A DNA stretch of 64,000 bases, taken from contig PKWL01000046.1 in assembly GCA_003133225.1 (NCBI GenBank), positions 46,676 through 110,675 of the forward strand, written 5' to 3'. The DNA is from Janthinobacterium sp. GTDB taxonomy: Bacteria > Pseudomonadota > Gammaproteobacteria > Burkholderiales > Burkholderiaceae_D. Below, piece after piece: positions 1 through 10,155 of this stretch. Positions within the stretch are counted from its first letter, which is position 1; the number at the start of each line of letters is the position of its first letter. Under the pieces are notes generated by a model. That model was not told where the DNA came from. It made no database searches and saw only the letters and a list, made by a program, of their open reading frames with translations. The position numbers were made by a program, and so were the translations under genes.

Positions 1-1733
1 TGATAGCCGCCGTTGGCGAACAGCGCATAGGCGCGCGCCATTTGCAGCGGGGTGACGGAGCCCGTTCCCAGAGCCATCGTCAAGTTGTTGGGCTGCTTGG
101 CCAGATCGAACCCGAAACGCGCCAGATAGTCGCGCGCGTAGGGCACCGTAATCGCGCGCAGGATGCGCACCGAAGCCACATTTTTCGATTGGGCCAGGGC
201 ATAACGCATCGTGATCGGGCCTTCGAACTTGCCGTCATCGTTCTGTGGCGCCCAGCTTGGGCCATCCGATTCGGCGCCGCCCAGTTCGAGCGGCACGTCG
301 TTGATCAAAGTGGCCGGGGAAAACCCCTTTTCCAGCGCCGCCGAGTAGACGAAGGGCTTGAAGGCGGAGCCGGGCTGGCGCCACGCCTGGGTCACGTGGT
401 TGAACTGCTGAAGGTTGAAGTCGAAGCCGCCCACCAGAGCATGGTAGGCGCCGCTGGCCGCATCGATGGCGACGAAGGCCGCCGCCACTTGCGGAATCTG
501 CGCGATGCCCCACTCTTTTTTTCCATCTTGCGCAATGCGGATCACGGCGCCGGCACGCAATTTGGCTCCGCTCCGAGCTTTGGCTGCCAGCGCTTGGGCG
601 GCGAAGCGCAAGCCTTCGCCGCGAATTTCGATCACTTCGCCGGCCGAAGTTTCCACCTTCACGAGCGTAGGCGACGCTTCGGTCACGACGGCCGCGATCA
701 AGCGGTCGCTGTTCGGGTGCTTCTGCAATTCCTCGTCGATGGCATCGTCGCGCGCTTGCGGATCGTCCGGCAGGTCGATGACGCTTTCGGCGCCGCGGTA
801 GCCATGGCGCCGGTCGTAGGCGATGACATTACGCCGTACCGAATCGTAGGCGGCGTCCTGGTCGGCTTTTAAAATCGTGGTGGTGACGATAAGCCCGCGC
901 GTGTAGGCCTCATCCTTGAATTCGGCGTACACGGCCTGGCGCGCCAGTTCGGCCACATATTCGGCATGGGTTTCGAATTCCTGGCCGCGGTTGTTGATGT
1001 GGAGCACTTCAGTTAGCGCTGCCTCGTATTGCGCTTCGCTGATGTCATTGAGTTCGCGCAAACGCTTGAGGACCACGTGCTGGCGTTGGCGCGCGCGCTT
1101 CGGATTGGCAACCGGGTTATGGTGCGCGGGATTTTGCGGCAGCCCCGCTAGCATCGCCGTCTCGGCGATCGACAGCTCGCTGACCGGCTTGTTAAAGTAG
1201 ACCTTGGCGGCACTGCCAAAACCGAAGGAACGCTGGCCCAGGTAGATCTGGTTCATGTACAGTTCGAGAATTTGGTCCTTCGACAGCGCCGCCTCGATCT
1301 TATAGGCCAGCATGACTTCATTGAGCTTGCGCGCGAGCACCTTGTCGCGCGTCAGAAAGAAGTTGCGTGCCACCTGCATCGTGATGGTTGAGCCGCCTTG
1401 ACGGTAGCTGCCGCCAAGGTTGGACTTGGCCGCGCCCAGCAGGCGGATATAGTCGATGCCGCCGTGCTCGTAAAAGCGCGAGTCTTCAATTGCCAGCACG
1501 GCCTTCTTCATCATTTCCGGCATGGCGGCGATGGGCACGAAGTCGCGGTGTTCCTCGCCGAATTCGCCGATCAGGAAATGATCCGCCGTGTAAATACGCA
1601 GCGGGATCTTGGGCTGGTAGTCGGTGATGACGTCAAGTGCAGGCAGGTTCGGCGCTATGACCAAGAGCAGATAGCCGGCAACGAGCGCGACGATGAGCAA
1701 GAGGGCGGCCGCGGCAGCGACCAAGGCGCGCAT
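1..1733 (-). CDS. mrcA: Penicillin-binding protein 1A, N-terminal part (runs off the left edge)
   Basis: Bifunctional peptidoglycan synthase of the inner membrane that polymerises glycan strands and cross-links them. About 577 codons are present; the C-terminus lies outside the window. The protein opens with one hydrophobic anchor (residues 3-27). The GT51 transglycosylase follows, with the catalytic Glu-Asp in EDSRFYEHGGID (about 83-94) and the GSTITMQ box (114-120). The transpeptidase domain shows the active-site Ser456 in PGSAFKPF and the SKN box at about 516; the KTG box would lie beyond the edge. I used the ATG at 1733. An in-frame TTG at 1784 would add 17 residues, and neither start has a strong ribosome-binding site. 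The gene is divergent from the OPT transporter. Confidence 0.95.
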   Translation of the reverse strand, partial: MRALVAAAAALLLIVALVAGYLLLVIAPNLPALDVITDYQPKIPLRIYTADHFLIGEFGEEHRDFVPIAAMPEMMKKAVLAIEDSRFYEHGGIDYIRLLGAAKSNLGGSYRQGGSTITMQVARNFFLTRDKVLARKLNEVMLAYKIEAALSKDQILELYMNQIYLGQRSFGFGSAAKVYFNKPVSELSIAETAMLAGLPQNPAHHNPVANPKRARQRQHVVLKRLRELNDISEAQYEAALTEVLHINNRGQEFETHAEYVAELARQAVYAEFKDEAYTRGLIVTTTILKADQDAAYDSVRRNVIAYDRRHGYRGAESVIDLPDDPQARDDAIDEELQKHPNSDRLIAAVVTEASPTLVKVETSAGEVIEIRGEGLRFAAQALAAKARSGAKLRAGAVIRIAQDGKKEWGIAQIPQVAAAFVAIDAASGAYHALVGGFDFNLQQFNHVTQAWRQPGSAFKPFVYSAALEKGFSPATLINDVPLELGGAESDGPSWAPQNDDGKFEGPITMRYALAQSKNVASVRILRAITVPYARDYLARFGFDLAKQPNNLTMALGTGSVTPLQMARAYALFANGGY

Positions 1734-1977
1734 GACAGTACGAGAGGAGGGCCAATTGAACCAGGCGCGAGGGGACGCAGTCAAAACGATGTTCTCACTT
1801 TACTTGTGCTTGCACGGGGAGTCGATTATAGACTATCGATGGCGCCGCTTCTCGGCGCGCCGGCGGGCGTAATAAGGCTTTCAATCAATTCTCGCCTGTG
1901 CGATAGTCGTGGCTGCGTCAATTGACCTTAGCTGCGGCGCGCCGGGACTAGTTATTTACCATCATGGGGAACGAGCG

Positions 1978-4233
1978 ATGCCAAAAGATGAATTCTCGAC
2001 TTCCGTGCAGCCCTATATTCCGGCTGAGGCCCACCTGCCGGAGATGACGTTACGCGCTCTGCTGATGGGAGTGGTCTTGGGCATGGTGTTTGGCGCTTCC
2101 TCGCTCTACCTGGTGCTGAAGGTGGGGTTGACGGTGAGCGCCTCGATCCCGGTGGCGGTGATCGCGATCACCTTGTTCGGGCTAGCCAAGAAGGTCGGCG
2201 GCAAGGATTCGACCATTCTTGAAAACAGCATCACGCAGACGGCCGGTTCGGCCGGCGAGTCGATCGCCTTTGGCCTGGGCGTGACCATGCCTGCCATCTT
2301 GATTCTCGGCTTCGACCTGGAAATTTCGCGCGTCATGCTCGTGGGCGTTCTCGGCGGCTTGCTCGGCATCTTGATGATGATCCCCATGCGCCGCACCATG
2401 ATCGTCGATCAGCATAGGGAACTTAAATTTCCCGAGGGTACCGCTTGCGCCGAAGTATTGAAGGCGGCGGCCAGCGACGCTTCCCGCCTTGCGGCCGGCG
2501 AGAGCATTCAGAAGGAATCGCAAGCGGCCAAGGATGCCAGGCAGCGCGCCGGCGTCATTTTCGGCGGCTTTGCCGTCGGCCTGCTGTATAAGGTGTTGAA
2601 CGTGTCGTTCAAGGGGTGGAAGGATACGCCTGGCATCGAATTTGGCGCGCCCCTCAAGGCCGGTTCGCTCGGCGCCGAGGTGTCGCCTGAACTACTGGGC
2701 GTCGGTTACATCATCGGTCCGAAAATCGCCGCCACCATGGCCGCCGGTGGCGTCCTGTCGTATCTGCTGCTTATTCCGATGATCAAGTTTTTCGGCGAGA
2801 AGCTGAACGTGGTGCTGGCGCCGGGCACCAAGCTGATCAGTGCAATGGACCCGAACGATATCCGCAGCGCCTATGTGCTCTATATCGGCGCCGGCGCCGT
2901 GGCCGCTGGCGGCCTGATCAGTTTGGCGCGCTCGCTGCCGATGATCGTAGGCAGCTTACGCTCTGGCTTGGCCGGCATGGGCAACGCTCGCAAGAGCGAA
3001 TCCATCTTGCGCACGGAGCGCGATATTGCGCTCAAATGGGTGATTCTCGGCTGCCTTGGGATCATCGCCGTCATCACGGTGTCCGCCCCACTGCACATGA
3101 ACTTGCTTGGCGCGCTGCTGATCCTCGTGTTCGGTTTCCTGTTTGCGACCGTATCGTCGCGCCTGACCGGCCAGATCGGCTCGTCTTCGAACCCGATTTC
3201 AGGCATGACGGTGGCAACGCTGCTGTTTACCTGCTTGATTTTTTTGCTCATGGGCTGGACCGGCGGCCAGTATTACGTGACGGCGCTGTCGGTGGGCGCC
3301 ATCGTCTGCATCGCCGCCAGCAATGCCGGCACCACGTCGCAGGACTTGAAAACAGGCTACCTGGTGGGCGCGACTCCGCGCCTGCAGCAGTATGCGATTT
3401 TGGCTGGCGCCCTGTCGTCGGCACTCGTCTTGGGGCCTATCTTGCTGAAACTGAACGATGCGAGCACGGTCTACGTGCCGGCGGCGCAAGTGGCGCCCGG
3501 CCTGAGCGTGGACGCCTCGAGCCTGACGGCAACGGCGCGCCTGCAAGGCCCGCAGGCCGCCTCCGATGGCAAGACCTATAAAGTCTGGCAAAAGACCGAC
3601 GCCGTCGGCGGCCCGGCCGGGAAATATCTGGTCGCCGCCGACGGCAAGCTGGCCTATCTGGTCGATCCCGGCATCAACGGCACTCACCATCGGCGTCCGG
3701 ATGGATCGGAAGTGAAGAAATTCGATGCGCCGAAGGCCGTTCTGATGTCCTACATCATCAAAGGCATTCTCGACCGTCAGTTGCCGTGGACGCTGGTCCT
3801 GTTCGGTGTCATGATCGCCGTCGTGCTGGAAATGGCCGGCATTCAATCCTTGGCCTTCTCGGTCGGCGTCTACCTGCCGCTGTCTTCGACGGCGCCGATC
3901 TTCGTCGGCGGCGCGATCCGCTGGCTGGCCGACCGCCGCAACAACCGTCTGCCGTCCAACGCCAATCGGACGGAAGGAGAACAACAGTTGGCGGGCGATC
4001 GCAGCCCGGGCGTGCTGCTGGCATCCGGCTACATCGCCGGCGGCGCCTTGGCCGGCATCATCATCGCCATCACGGCGGGCCTACTGACCAACTTCGACCA
4101 GGCCATGACCAACTGGGCCGAGCATGGCAATCCATTCTTCGAAGGCCACAACGCGGATGCCTTGTCGCTGCTGCCTTACGCCGCGCTCACGCTCCTGTTG
4201 TACTGGACGGCACGGGAAAAAAGGGCGCCTTGA
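1978..4233 (+). CDS. OPT family oligopeptide/metal-chelate transporter
   Basis: Polytopic inner-membrane protein of 751 residues with many hydrophobic segments, matching the OPT (oligopeptide transporter) family of proton-coupled importers for small peptides or metal chelates. The N-terminal part shows the conserved YIPAEAHLPEMTLRALLMG stretch followed by the first membrane pair. A soluble insertion rich in Ala, Lys and Gly (about residues 495-590) interrupts the membrane core, as in other bacterial OPT proteins. The start at 1978 is preceded by GGGGAACGAG; an upstream in-frame start at 1909 is less likely because the family begins near MPKDEF. The substrate cannot be read from the sequence. 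The gene stands alone between mrcA and ppnN. Confidence 0.9.
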   Translation: MPKDEFSTSVQPYIPAEAHLPEMTLRALLMGVVLGMVFGASSLYLVLKVGLTVSASIPVAVIAITLFGLAKKVGGKDSTILENSITQTAGSAGESIAFGLGVTMPAILILGFDLEISRVMLVGVLGGLLGILMMIPMRRTMIVDQHRELKFPEGTACAEVLKAAASDASRLAAGESIQKESQAAKDARQRAGVIFGGFAVGLLYKVLNVSFKGWKDTPGIEFGAPLKAGSLGAEVSPELLGVGYIIGPKIAATMAAGGVLSYLLLIPMIKFFGEKLNVVLAPGTKLISAMDPNDIRSAYVLYIGAGAVAAGGLISLARSLPMIVGSLRSGLAGMGNARKSESILRTERDIALKWVILGCLGIIAVITVSAPLHMNLLGALLILVFGFLFATVSSRLTGQIGSSSNPISGMTVATLLFTCLIFLLMGWTGGQYYVTALSVGAIVCIAASNAGTTSQDLKTGYLVGATPRLQQYAILAGALSSALVLGPILLKLNDASTVYVPAAQVAPGLSVDASSLTATARLQGPQAASDGKTYKVWQKTDAVGGPAGKYLVAADGKLAYLVDPGINGTHHRRPDGSEVKKFDAPKAVLMSYIIKGILDRQLPWTLVLFGVMIAVVLEMAGIQSLAFSVGVYLPLSSTAPIFVGGAIRWLADRRNNRLPSNANRTEGEQQLAGDRSPGVLLASGYIAGGALAGIIIAITAGLLTNFDQAMTNWAEHGNPFFEGHNADALSLLPYAALTLLLYWTAREKRAP

Positions 4234-4679
4234 CCGGGGCAGTTCGCTAGCTGGCACAGCGCGAAGCCAATAGCCAAGCGCTGTCCCGGGTATTGCCGGG
4301 GCCGCGGCCAAGGCAATTGGCTGATCAATCGGCCCCCACAGCGCGGGCCGGATTGAAGTTAAAGCAATTTTTGTCCAGGGTTCCGGCGGCTCCCCATGTC
4401 TTGGACCATTTCGTCGCCGATGGCAAAAGCGGGTACGCCAGGGGCCCACCGTGCGCGACCTGAGGCACCGGCGCAACCGGGCGCACGTGATCTGCGCACT
4501 TGACCTAAAAACGGGCGGGCCAAATTTCGGGAGCGACTACAATGCGGCATGCCCGCCCGTCTCAAAGGGGCGGCAAGGCGGTATTTCGGCAATCCTGGCC
4601 CCAAACGGGCCGACTTGTCGTATATTGGTCCTGCAATCTTATCTACCATTGCACCCCATTTTTAAAGGACTTTCCCATC
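4234..4679. other. Intergenic stretch between the OPT transporter and ppnN
   Basis: No coding region I can support. The last 30 bases hold the ppnN ribosome-binding site. A ppnN promoter is expected here, but I see no clear -35/-10 pair. Confidence 0.5.
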
Positions 4680-6050
4680 ATGGAACATGACGTCGTCGAT
4701 ATCCTGATTTCGCCCGAGGGCCGCATGGAGGTGCTCTCCAAGGCGGAAGTCAACAAGCTGCTCGACACCAGCCAGGGCGGTCTATACAATATTTTTCGCA
4801 ATTGCGCTCTGGCCGTGCTCAATTGCGGCAGTACGGTCGATGACGGCAAGGAACTGCTGGAGCGCTATCAGTCGTTCGACATCAGCATCATCCAGCGCGA
4901 GCGCGGAATCAAGCTCGACATCAAAGGCGCGCCCGCGATCGCCTTCGTCGATGGCAAGATGATTAAGGGCATCCACGAGCACCTGTTTGCCGTCTTGCGC
5001 GATATTGTCTTTGTCAGCGACGAGATCACGGACAACCCGAAGTTTGATATGGATAGCACCGAAGGCATCACCGATTCGGTGTTTCACATCCTGCGTAATG
5101 CGAACGTGCTGCACACGCAAATCAATCCTAACTTGGTGGTGTGCTGGGGCGGCCATTCGATCAATCGCGCAGAATACAATTATTCGAAAGAAGTCGGATA
5201 TCAAATGGGCTTGCGTGGTCTCGACATATGCACCGGTTGTGGCCCGGGCGCAATGAAAGGGCCGATGAAGGGCGCTACCATAGGCCACGCCAAGCAACGC
5301 CTTCAAACCGGGCGCTATCTGGGCATTTCCGAGCCGGGCATTATCGCGGCCGAATCGCCGAACCCGATCGTCAACGACTTGGTGATCATGCCCGACATTG
5401 AAAAACGGCTGGAAGCATTCGTGCGTACCGGCCATGGCATCGTGGTCTTTCCCGGCGGCGCCGGCACGGCGGAAGAGATTTTGTACATTCTCGGCATTCT
5501 TTTGCACCCTGAGAACGCCGAAATGCCGTTTCCGCTGGTATTTACGGGGCCGGAAACGTCGCGCGAATATTTCATCCAGATCAACCAGTTCATCAGCGAT
5601 ACGCTGGGACCCGAGGCCCAGCTTCGCTACAAGATCATCATTGACGATCCGGAACTGGTGGCGCGCGAAATGCTGGCGGGGATCAGGCTGGTGCGCGATT
5701 TCCGCAAGCTACGCAGCGACGCCTATTATTTCAACTGGCTTTTGAAGATCGACCGTGAATTTCAGAAGCCATTCGCGCCGTCGCACGCAAACATGCGCAA
5801 TCTGAGCTTGCACAAAGACCAGGAGACGCACTTGCTGGCGGCTAATTTGCGCCGTGCATTCTCGGGCGTGGTCGCCGGCAACGTGAAGGACGAGGGGATT
5901 CGGGAGATCGAGAAATACGGACACTTCGAAATTCATGGAGACCCCGAGATCACGGGGCCGATGGACGCGCTCTTGTCGTCGTTCGTGGCGCAGCACCGGA
6001 TGAAGCTGACGGGGAAAGCCTACGTCCCGTGTTACCGCGTGATTCAATAA
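4680..6050 (+). CDS. ppnN: Pyrimidine/purine nucleotide 5'-monophosphate nucleosidase
   Basis: Cytosolic LOG-family nucleosidase of 456 residues (E. coli PpnN, formerly YgdH, is 454). It cleaves nucleoside monophosphates to base and ribose 5-phosphate and takes part in (p)ppGpp-responsive nucleotide salvage. The Rossmann core carries a GGHSINRAEY segment and the diagnostic PGGAGTAEE motif, which binds phosphate and supplies the catalytic residues. The flanking N- and C-terminal domains seen in full-length PpnN are both present. The start at 4680 is preceded by AAAGGAC at good spacing, so the longer in-frame reading from 4542 is not needed. A strong hairpin follows the stop, and the gene converges on lysS. 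Confidence 0.95.
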   Translation: MEHDVVDILISPEGRMEVLSKAEVNKLLDTSQGGLYNIFRNCALAVLNCGSTVDDGKELLERYQSFDISIIQRERGIKLDIKGAPAIAFVDGKMIKGIHEHLFAVLRDIVFVSDEITDNPKFDMDSTEGITDSVFHILRNANVLHTQINPNLVVCWGGHSINRAEYNYSKEVGYQMGLRGLDICTGCGPGAMKGPMKGATIGHAKQRLQTGRYLGISEPGIIAAESPNPIVNDLVIMPDIEKRLEAFVRTGHGIVVFPGGAGTAEEILYILGILLHPENAEMPFPLVFTGPETSREYFIQINQFISDTLGPEAQLRYKIIIDDPELVAREMLAGIRLVRDFRKLRSDAYYFNWLLKIDREFQKPFAPSHANMRNLSLHKDQETHLLAANLRRAFSGVVAGNVKDEGIREIEKYGHFEIHGDPEITGPMDALLSSFVAQHRMKLTGKAYVPCYRVIQ

Positions 6051-6065
6051 AGGGGGAGCGCCCGC

Positions 6066-6102
6066 GCGCCGATGGCGACGGACGTCGCCATCGGCGCATT
6101 TT
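6066..6102. terminator. Rho-independent terminator-like hairpin after ppnN
   Basis: Bases 6066-6079 pair with 6084-6097 as a 14-bp perfect GC-rich stem with a four-base loop (GGAC), followed by ATTTT on the plus strand. It sits just after ppnN and between convergent genes. The T tract is short, so termination strength is uncertain. Confidence 0.75.
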
Positions 6103-6244
6103 CGGAAGCTGCCGGGCGGGCCCGGCGCCGATAGCCATGTGGAGGGCGCTTTATCGCTCCGGCTTGCTTGGAATCAAACGCTCTGCTCCAAGAACGGGGC
6201 GATTGTGAGCGCCCCGGCCCAGGTCAATCGTGGCGCCGGCGTTC

Positions 6245-7774
6245 TTAATCTTCGCGCCGCAGATGCGGGAACAAAATCACGTCGCGGATATTTGGTGAGT
6301 CCGTGATGATCATGATCAAGCGGTCGATGCCGATGCCACAACCGCCTGCCGGCGGCATACCATACTCGAGCGCGCGGATATAGTCGGCGTCGTAATACAT
6401 TGCTTCCTCATCGCCCGAGTTTTTCGCTTCCACCTGCGCCAGAAAGCGCGCCGCTTGGTCTTCCGGATCGTTCAACTCCGAAAATCCATTGGCGATCTCG
6501 CGTCCTACCATGAATAACTCGAAGCGTTCGGTGATGCCGGGCACGGTGTCGGACGCGCGTGCCAGCGGCGAAACCTCGACCGGGTAGTCGATGATGTAGG
6601 TAGGCTCCCACAATTGCGCTTCGGCGGTTTCTTCAAACAGCGCCAGCTGCAAGGCGCCAAGCCCCATGCTGGGAAATGGCTTGACGCCGAACTGGAGCAA
6701 TTCAGCCTTTAAGAACTCCGCGTCGTGTAACTGCTCGTTGGTGTAATGCGGCGCGAACTTGTTGATTGCGCCGACGATCGTCAAACGATGGAAAGGCTTG
6801 CTCAGATCGAGTTCGCGGCCGCCGTAAGTGAGCGCCGCGCAGCCGTTCGCATCGATCGCCGTTTGCCGGATCACCTGTTCGGTGAAGTCCATCAGCCACT
6901 GGTAATCGACGTAGGCGGCATAGAATTCCATCATCGTAAATTCTGGATTGTGACGCGGCGACACGCCTTCATTGCGGAAATTGCGGTTCACTTCGAATAC
7001 GCGCTCGAAGCCGCCGACGACGAGGCGCTTCAAATACAGCTCGGGCGCGATGCGCAGGAACATCTGCATGTCGAGCGCGTTGTGGTGGGTGATAAAAGGC
7101 TTGGCCGCGGCACCGCCGGGGATGGCGTGCAACATCGGGGTTTCCACTTCCATGAAGTCGTTCTTCTCCATGAACTGGCGGATCGACGAAATGGCAGCGG
7201 TACGCGCCTTGAAGGTGCGGCGCGTCTCTTCACTCATGATCAAGTCGACATAACGCTGACGGTATTTGGTTTCCTGATCGGCCAGGCCGTGGAATTTATC
7301 GGGCAGCGGACGCAGCGACTTGGTGATCAGGCGCAAGGCGGTGACCTTGATGGTCAGCTCGTTTGTCTTGGTCCTAAACAGGGTGCCGGTCACGCCCAAG
7401 ATGTCGCCCAGATCGTAGTGGCGCAGCGCCGTTATCGCCGCTTCGCCGGTGTGGTCTAAGGTGACGTAGATCTGGATACGGCCATCAGCCCGGACGCCGG
7501 AAGCATCCTGCAAGGTCGCAAATGCAGCTTTTTTGCCTGTTTCACGCTTGAGCATCATGCGCCCGGCCACCACCACGGTGATATTTTCCGCTTCCAGTTC
7601 TTCGCGCGTCTTAGCGCCATACTGCCGGTGCAGGTCGGCCGCCTTATGCTGCGGGCGGAAGTCGTTCGGGAAGGCGATGCCCTGGGCGCGTAGTGCGCTC
7701 AGCTTGGCGCGGCGCTCGGCGATGATCTTGTTTTCATCGGGAGCCGGGGCTTGTTCTTGGGGGGCCGTTGTCAT
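6245..7774 (-). CDS. lysS: Lysyl-tRNA synthetase, class II
   Basis: Charges tRNA-Lys with lysine in the cytosol. At 509 residues it matches the family (E. coli LysS is 505). The order is an N-terminal helical segment, an OB-fold anticodon-binding domain (about 65-175) and the class II catalytic core. Motif 2 appears as [20 protein letters not shown] (about 265-285) and motif 3 as [12 protein letters not shown] near the C-terminus. It ends the block prfB-HAD phosphatase-lysS, all on the minus strand, which echoes the prfB-lysS order of E. coli. A 24-base gap separates it from the HAD gene. The ATG at 7774 fits the family start. Confidence 0.97.
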   Translation of the reverse strand: MTTAPQEQAPAPDENKIIAERRAKLSALRAQGIAFPNDFRPQHKAADLHRQYGAKTREELEAENITVVVAGRMMLKRETGKKAAFATLQDASGVRADGRIQIYVTLDHTGEAAITALRHYDLGDILGVTGTLFRTKTNELTIKVTALRLITKSLRPLPDKFHGLADQETKYRQRYVDLIMSEETRRTFKARTAAISSIRQFMEKNDFMEVETPMLHAIPGGAAAKPFITHHNALDMQMFLRIAPELYLKRLVVGGFERVFEVNRNFRNEGVSPRHNPEFTMMEFYAAYVDYQWLMDFTEQVIRQTAIDANGCAALTYGGRELDLSKPFHRLTIVGAINKFAPHYTNEQLHDAEFLKAELLQFGVKPFPSMGLGALQLALFEETAEAQLWEPTYIIDYPVEVSPLARASDTVPGITERFELFMVGREIANGFSELNDPEDQAARFLAQVEAKNSGDEEAMYYDADYIRALEYGMPPAGGCGIGIDRLIMIITDSPNIRDVILFPHLRRED

Positions 7775-7798
7775 AGGTTTTTCTGTCTAAGTTGGTAA

Positions 7799-8479
7799 TT
7801 AATTGCAAGGTGCCACGTCGGCAAACAGCTTGCTCGACATGGCGCCAAAGTCGGGTGCGATGCAGATCACGTTGTCGAACTCGGCGAATGCCGAGGCGGG
7901 CAGGGTGGTCGTTAGCACCACCGCGCGCATGCCGGCGCGGCGCGCCGCTTCCACGCCCAGCGGTGCGTCTTCAAATACAATGCAGTTCTCGGGCAAGGCG
8001 CCAACGCGCTTGGCCGCCATCAGGAATACGTCCGGATGGGGCTTGCCGCGTTTGACGTCGGCGGCGCCGACAATGGCGTCGAAATGGCGGCGCAGATCGA
8101 GCCCGTCCAGCGTGAAAGCGATGTTTTCGCTCGGCGCCGCAGTGCCGACCACCAGCGCGATGCGGCGGCTCTTGGCGTGGGCGAGCAGCGCCTCGAATCC
8201 TTTGACGGGGGCCTGGTGCGCCTGGTACAGGGCGCGGTATACGGATTCCTTTTCCCTGATCAAGGCATCGGTTTCCACATCGCTCAGATGGTCGCCGAGA
8301 TAGGTGCGGATGATTTCATGCCCTTGACGTCCGGCCGTGTCCCGGAAAAAACGCTCGACATCGACGTCCTGCCCGTGGTTCGCGAAAAACGTCACCCACG
8401 CTCTGGTGTGAAATGACATGTTATCGACGATGGTGCCGTCCATGTCGAAGATGAACGCGCGCTGCTGGTCATCGGTCAT
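7799..8479 (-). CDS. HAD-superfamily hydrolase, beta-phosphoglucomutase-like
   Basis: Soluble phosphatase or phosphomutase of 226 residues in HAD subfamily IA. The nucleophile motif DMDGT lies at about 12-16, a helical cap follows (about 20-90), and later come VVGTAAPSENI, the lysine in KRGKPHPD and the acidic motif VFEDAPLGVEAA. The DxDGT and 'GKPHPD...ED' arrangement is typical of sugar-phosphate phosphatases and beta-phosphoglucomutases; the substrate cannot be assigned. Its ATG lies three bases after the prfB stop (TAA GCG ATG), so it is very likely cotranscribed and translationally coupled to prfB. In E. coli lysS follows prfB directly, so this gene is an addition to that unit. Confidence 0.88.
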   Translation of the reverse strand: MTDDQQRAFIFDMDGTIVDNMSFHTRAWVTFFANHGQDVDVERFFRDTAGRQGHEIIRTYLGDHLSDVETDALIREKESVYRALYQAHQAPVKGFEALLAHAKSRRIALVVGTAAPSENIAFTLDGLDLRRHFDAIVGAADVKRGKPHPDVFLMAAKRVGALPENCIVFEDAPLGVEAARRAGMRAVVLTTTLPASAFAEFDNVICIAPDFGAMSSKLFADVAPCN

Positions 8480-8482
8480 CGC

Positions 8483-9587
8483 TTATACGCCTTGTTTGAG
8501 CGAGGCGGAAATGAACTCGTCGATGTCGCCATCCAAAACGCCTTTGGTGTTGCCGGTCTCGACTCCGGTGCGCAGGTCCTTGACACGCGATTGATCGAGC
8601 ACGTAGGAACGGATCTGGTGGCCCCAGCCGACATCGGTCTTTGAGTCTTCCAGCTTCTGCTGCTCGCTCATGCGCTTGCGCAACTCGTGCTCATACAGTC
8701 GCGACTTTAGCATTTCCATCGCTTCGGCGCGGTTGCGGTGCTGGCTGCGGTCATTCTGGCACTGCACGACGATACCCGTCGGCGCATGAGTCATGCGGAC
8801 GGCAGAGTCGGTCTTGTTGATGTGCTGGCCGCCGGCGCCCGACGCGCGGTAGGTGTCGATGCGCAGATCGGCCGGGTTGATGTCGATCTGGATCGAGTCA
8901 TCGACTTCCGGATACACAAACAGGCTGCAAAATGACGTGTGGCGCCCGTTGGCCGAGTCGAACGGGGACTTTCGCACCAGCCTGTGGACCCCGGTTTCCG
9001 TGCGCAAAAAGCCGTAAGCGTGATCGCCTTCGACTTTCAACGTGGCGGTCTTGATGCCGGCGATTTCGCCATCGGACTGTTCCAAGATCTCGACCTTGAA
9101 GCCCTTGCGTTCGCAATAACGCAAGTATTGACGCAAAATCATCGACGCCCAATCTTGCGCCTCGGTGCCGCCGGCGCCGGCCTGAATGTCGATAAAGCAG
9201 TTGTTCGGGTCCATCGGATCGTTGAACATCCGACGAAATTCCATGTCTTCGATGACTTTTTTGATGCCATCGACGTCTTTGATGATCGCTTCTAGCGTTT
9301 CGTCGTCCTGTTCCTCGCGCGCCATGGAGAACAGGTCGCTGGCGTCGCGCAGGTCGGCGTCGGCCTCGGTCAGCGCAAAGACGATCGCCTCCAGCGCCTT
9401 TTTCTCTTTTCCGAGATCCTGGGCACGTTTCGGATCGTTCCAGACGGTGGGATCCTCTAATTCTTCATTGACTTGTTCTAGCTTTTCTGCCTTGGTATCG
9501 AAGTCAAAGATACCTCCGAAGTTCGGCTTCGCGGGTCGTGAGATCGGCGAGCAGGGCGGAAAGGGCGTTGGTGCGTTCAGCTTCCAT
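8483..9587 (-). CDS. prfB: Peptide chain release factor 2, expressed through a +1 programmed frameshift
   Basis: Recognises UAA and UGA stop codons and triggers peptide release. The first 27 codons (ATG at 9587) end in an in-frame TGA at 9506-9504. Reading continues in the +1 frame and gives a 367-residue protein (E. coli RF2 is 365). The codon-recognising SPF tripeptide falls at about 207-209 and the catalytic GGQ at about 252-254, matching E. coli positions closely. The reading frame after the TGA is open well upstream of its first ATG (9325), as expected for a single frameshifted protein rather than two genes. The protein controls its own level: low RF2 leaves the UGA unread and favours frameshifting. 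Confidence 0.97.
9503..9518 (-). promoter_or_regulatory. prfB: RF2 recoding site (CTT TGA C slip with upstream SD-like stimulator)
   Basis: On the minus strand the sequence reads CGG AGG TAT CTT TGA C. The slippery CTT lies directly before the UGA, a C follows, and a GGAGG Shine-Dalgarno-like element sits three bases before CTT. This is the arrangement known from E. coli prfB. Confidence 0.95.
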
Positions 9588-10155
9588 GATTTTCTGGTCT
9601 TTTAAGGTGAAATCAAACCTCAGATTATACGCGCGCGCGATGCAAACCCGTAGGCCTATCGGACCGGACGCGGCTCCCGGCGGGCTGATTTGGGGCCGCT
9701 TGCACTTGTGCAATTGAAAATGGGGCCGCCCTTCGCCACCGAGCCCTAGACGCACGCCGCGCCGGGCGGATGCGCCAAACGTATGTCGTAGAAACTAGTA
9801 GCTCAATAAAAAAACCGAGTGAGAACTCAAGCTCCTTGTGCGTTCTATGCTTGCGCTATCACGAATTATGATACGATAAAATGTATGCAAATCGGCAATT
9901 ACGGTTGTTCGTTTTCGCTAACGCCAGGATGGATGCGAGTTCACTTAGCCCTGTTGGGCGCTGAAACGGGTGCCCTTTGCGCTGGACGCGCTGGCCCTGG
10001 GGTCAATGCATGCCGGCAGGCATGCGCAGTCCAAGATGCGCCCCGACGCGAGAAACGCTGGCAGAAACCAAGAGGGGAGGCGGCCTCACTCACGGCAAAT
10101 AGCATTGCCAAATTCAATATTTTTGATATCTGGACACCTGACCGGGAGCTTCGCC
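9588..10155. other. Intergenic stretch between prfB and a secreted-protein gene
   Basis: No gene supported on either strand. It must hold the divergent promoters of prfB and of the 10156 gene. GC content drops around 9780-9900, where short AT-rich blocks occur. I see no convincing promoter pair or repeat. Confidence 0.5.

Noticed and set aside
42..872. 276-codon open frame on the plus strand
   Set aside because: It lies entirely opposite the PBP1A coding sequence, whose GT51 and transpeptidase motifs are intact; the product is Arg/Gly/His-rich antisense sequence.
3199..3984. 261-codon open frame on the minus strand inside the OPT transporter
   Set aside because: Antisense to a clear membrane-protein gene; no family likeness and extreme Arg/Gln content.
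9504..9506. TGA in prfB read as a selenocysteine codon or as the end of a separate short gene
   Set aside because: The CTT TGA C context, the SD-like stimulator and the in-phase RF2 sequence in the +1 frame identify programmed frameshifting.
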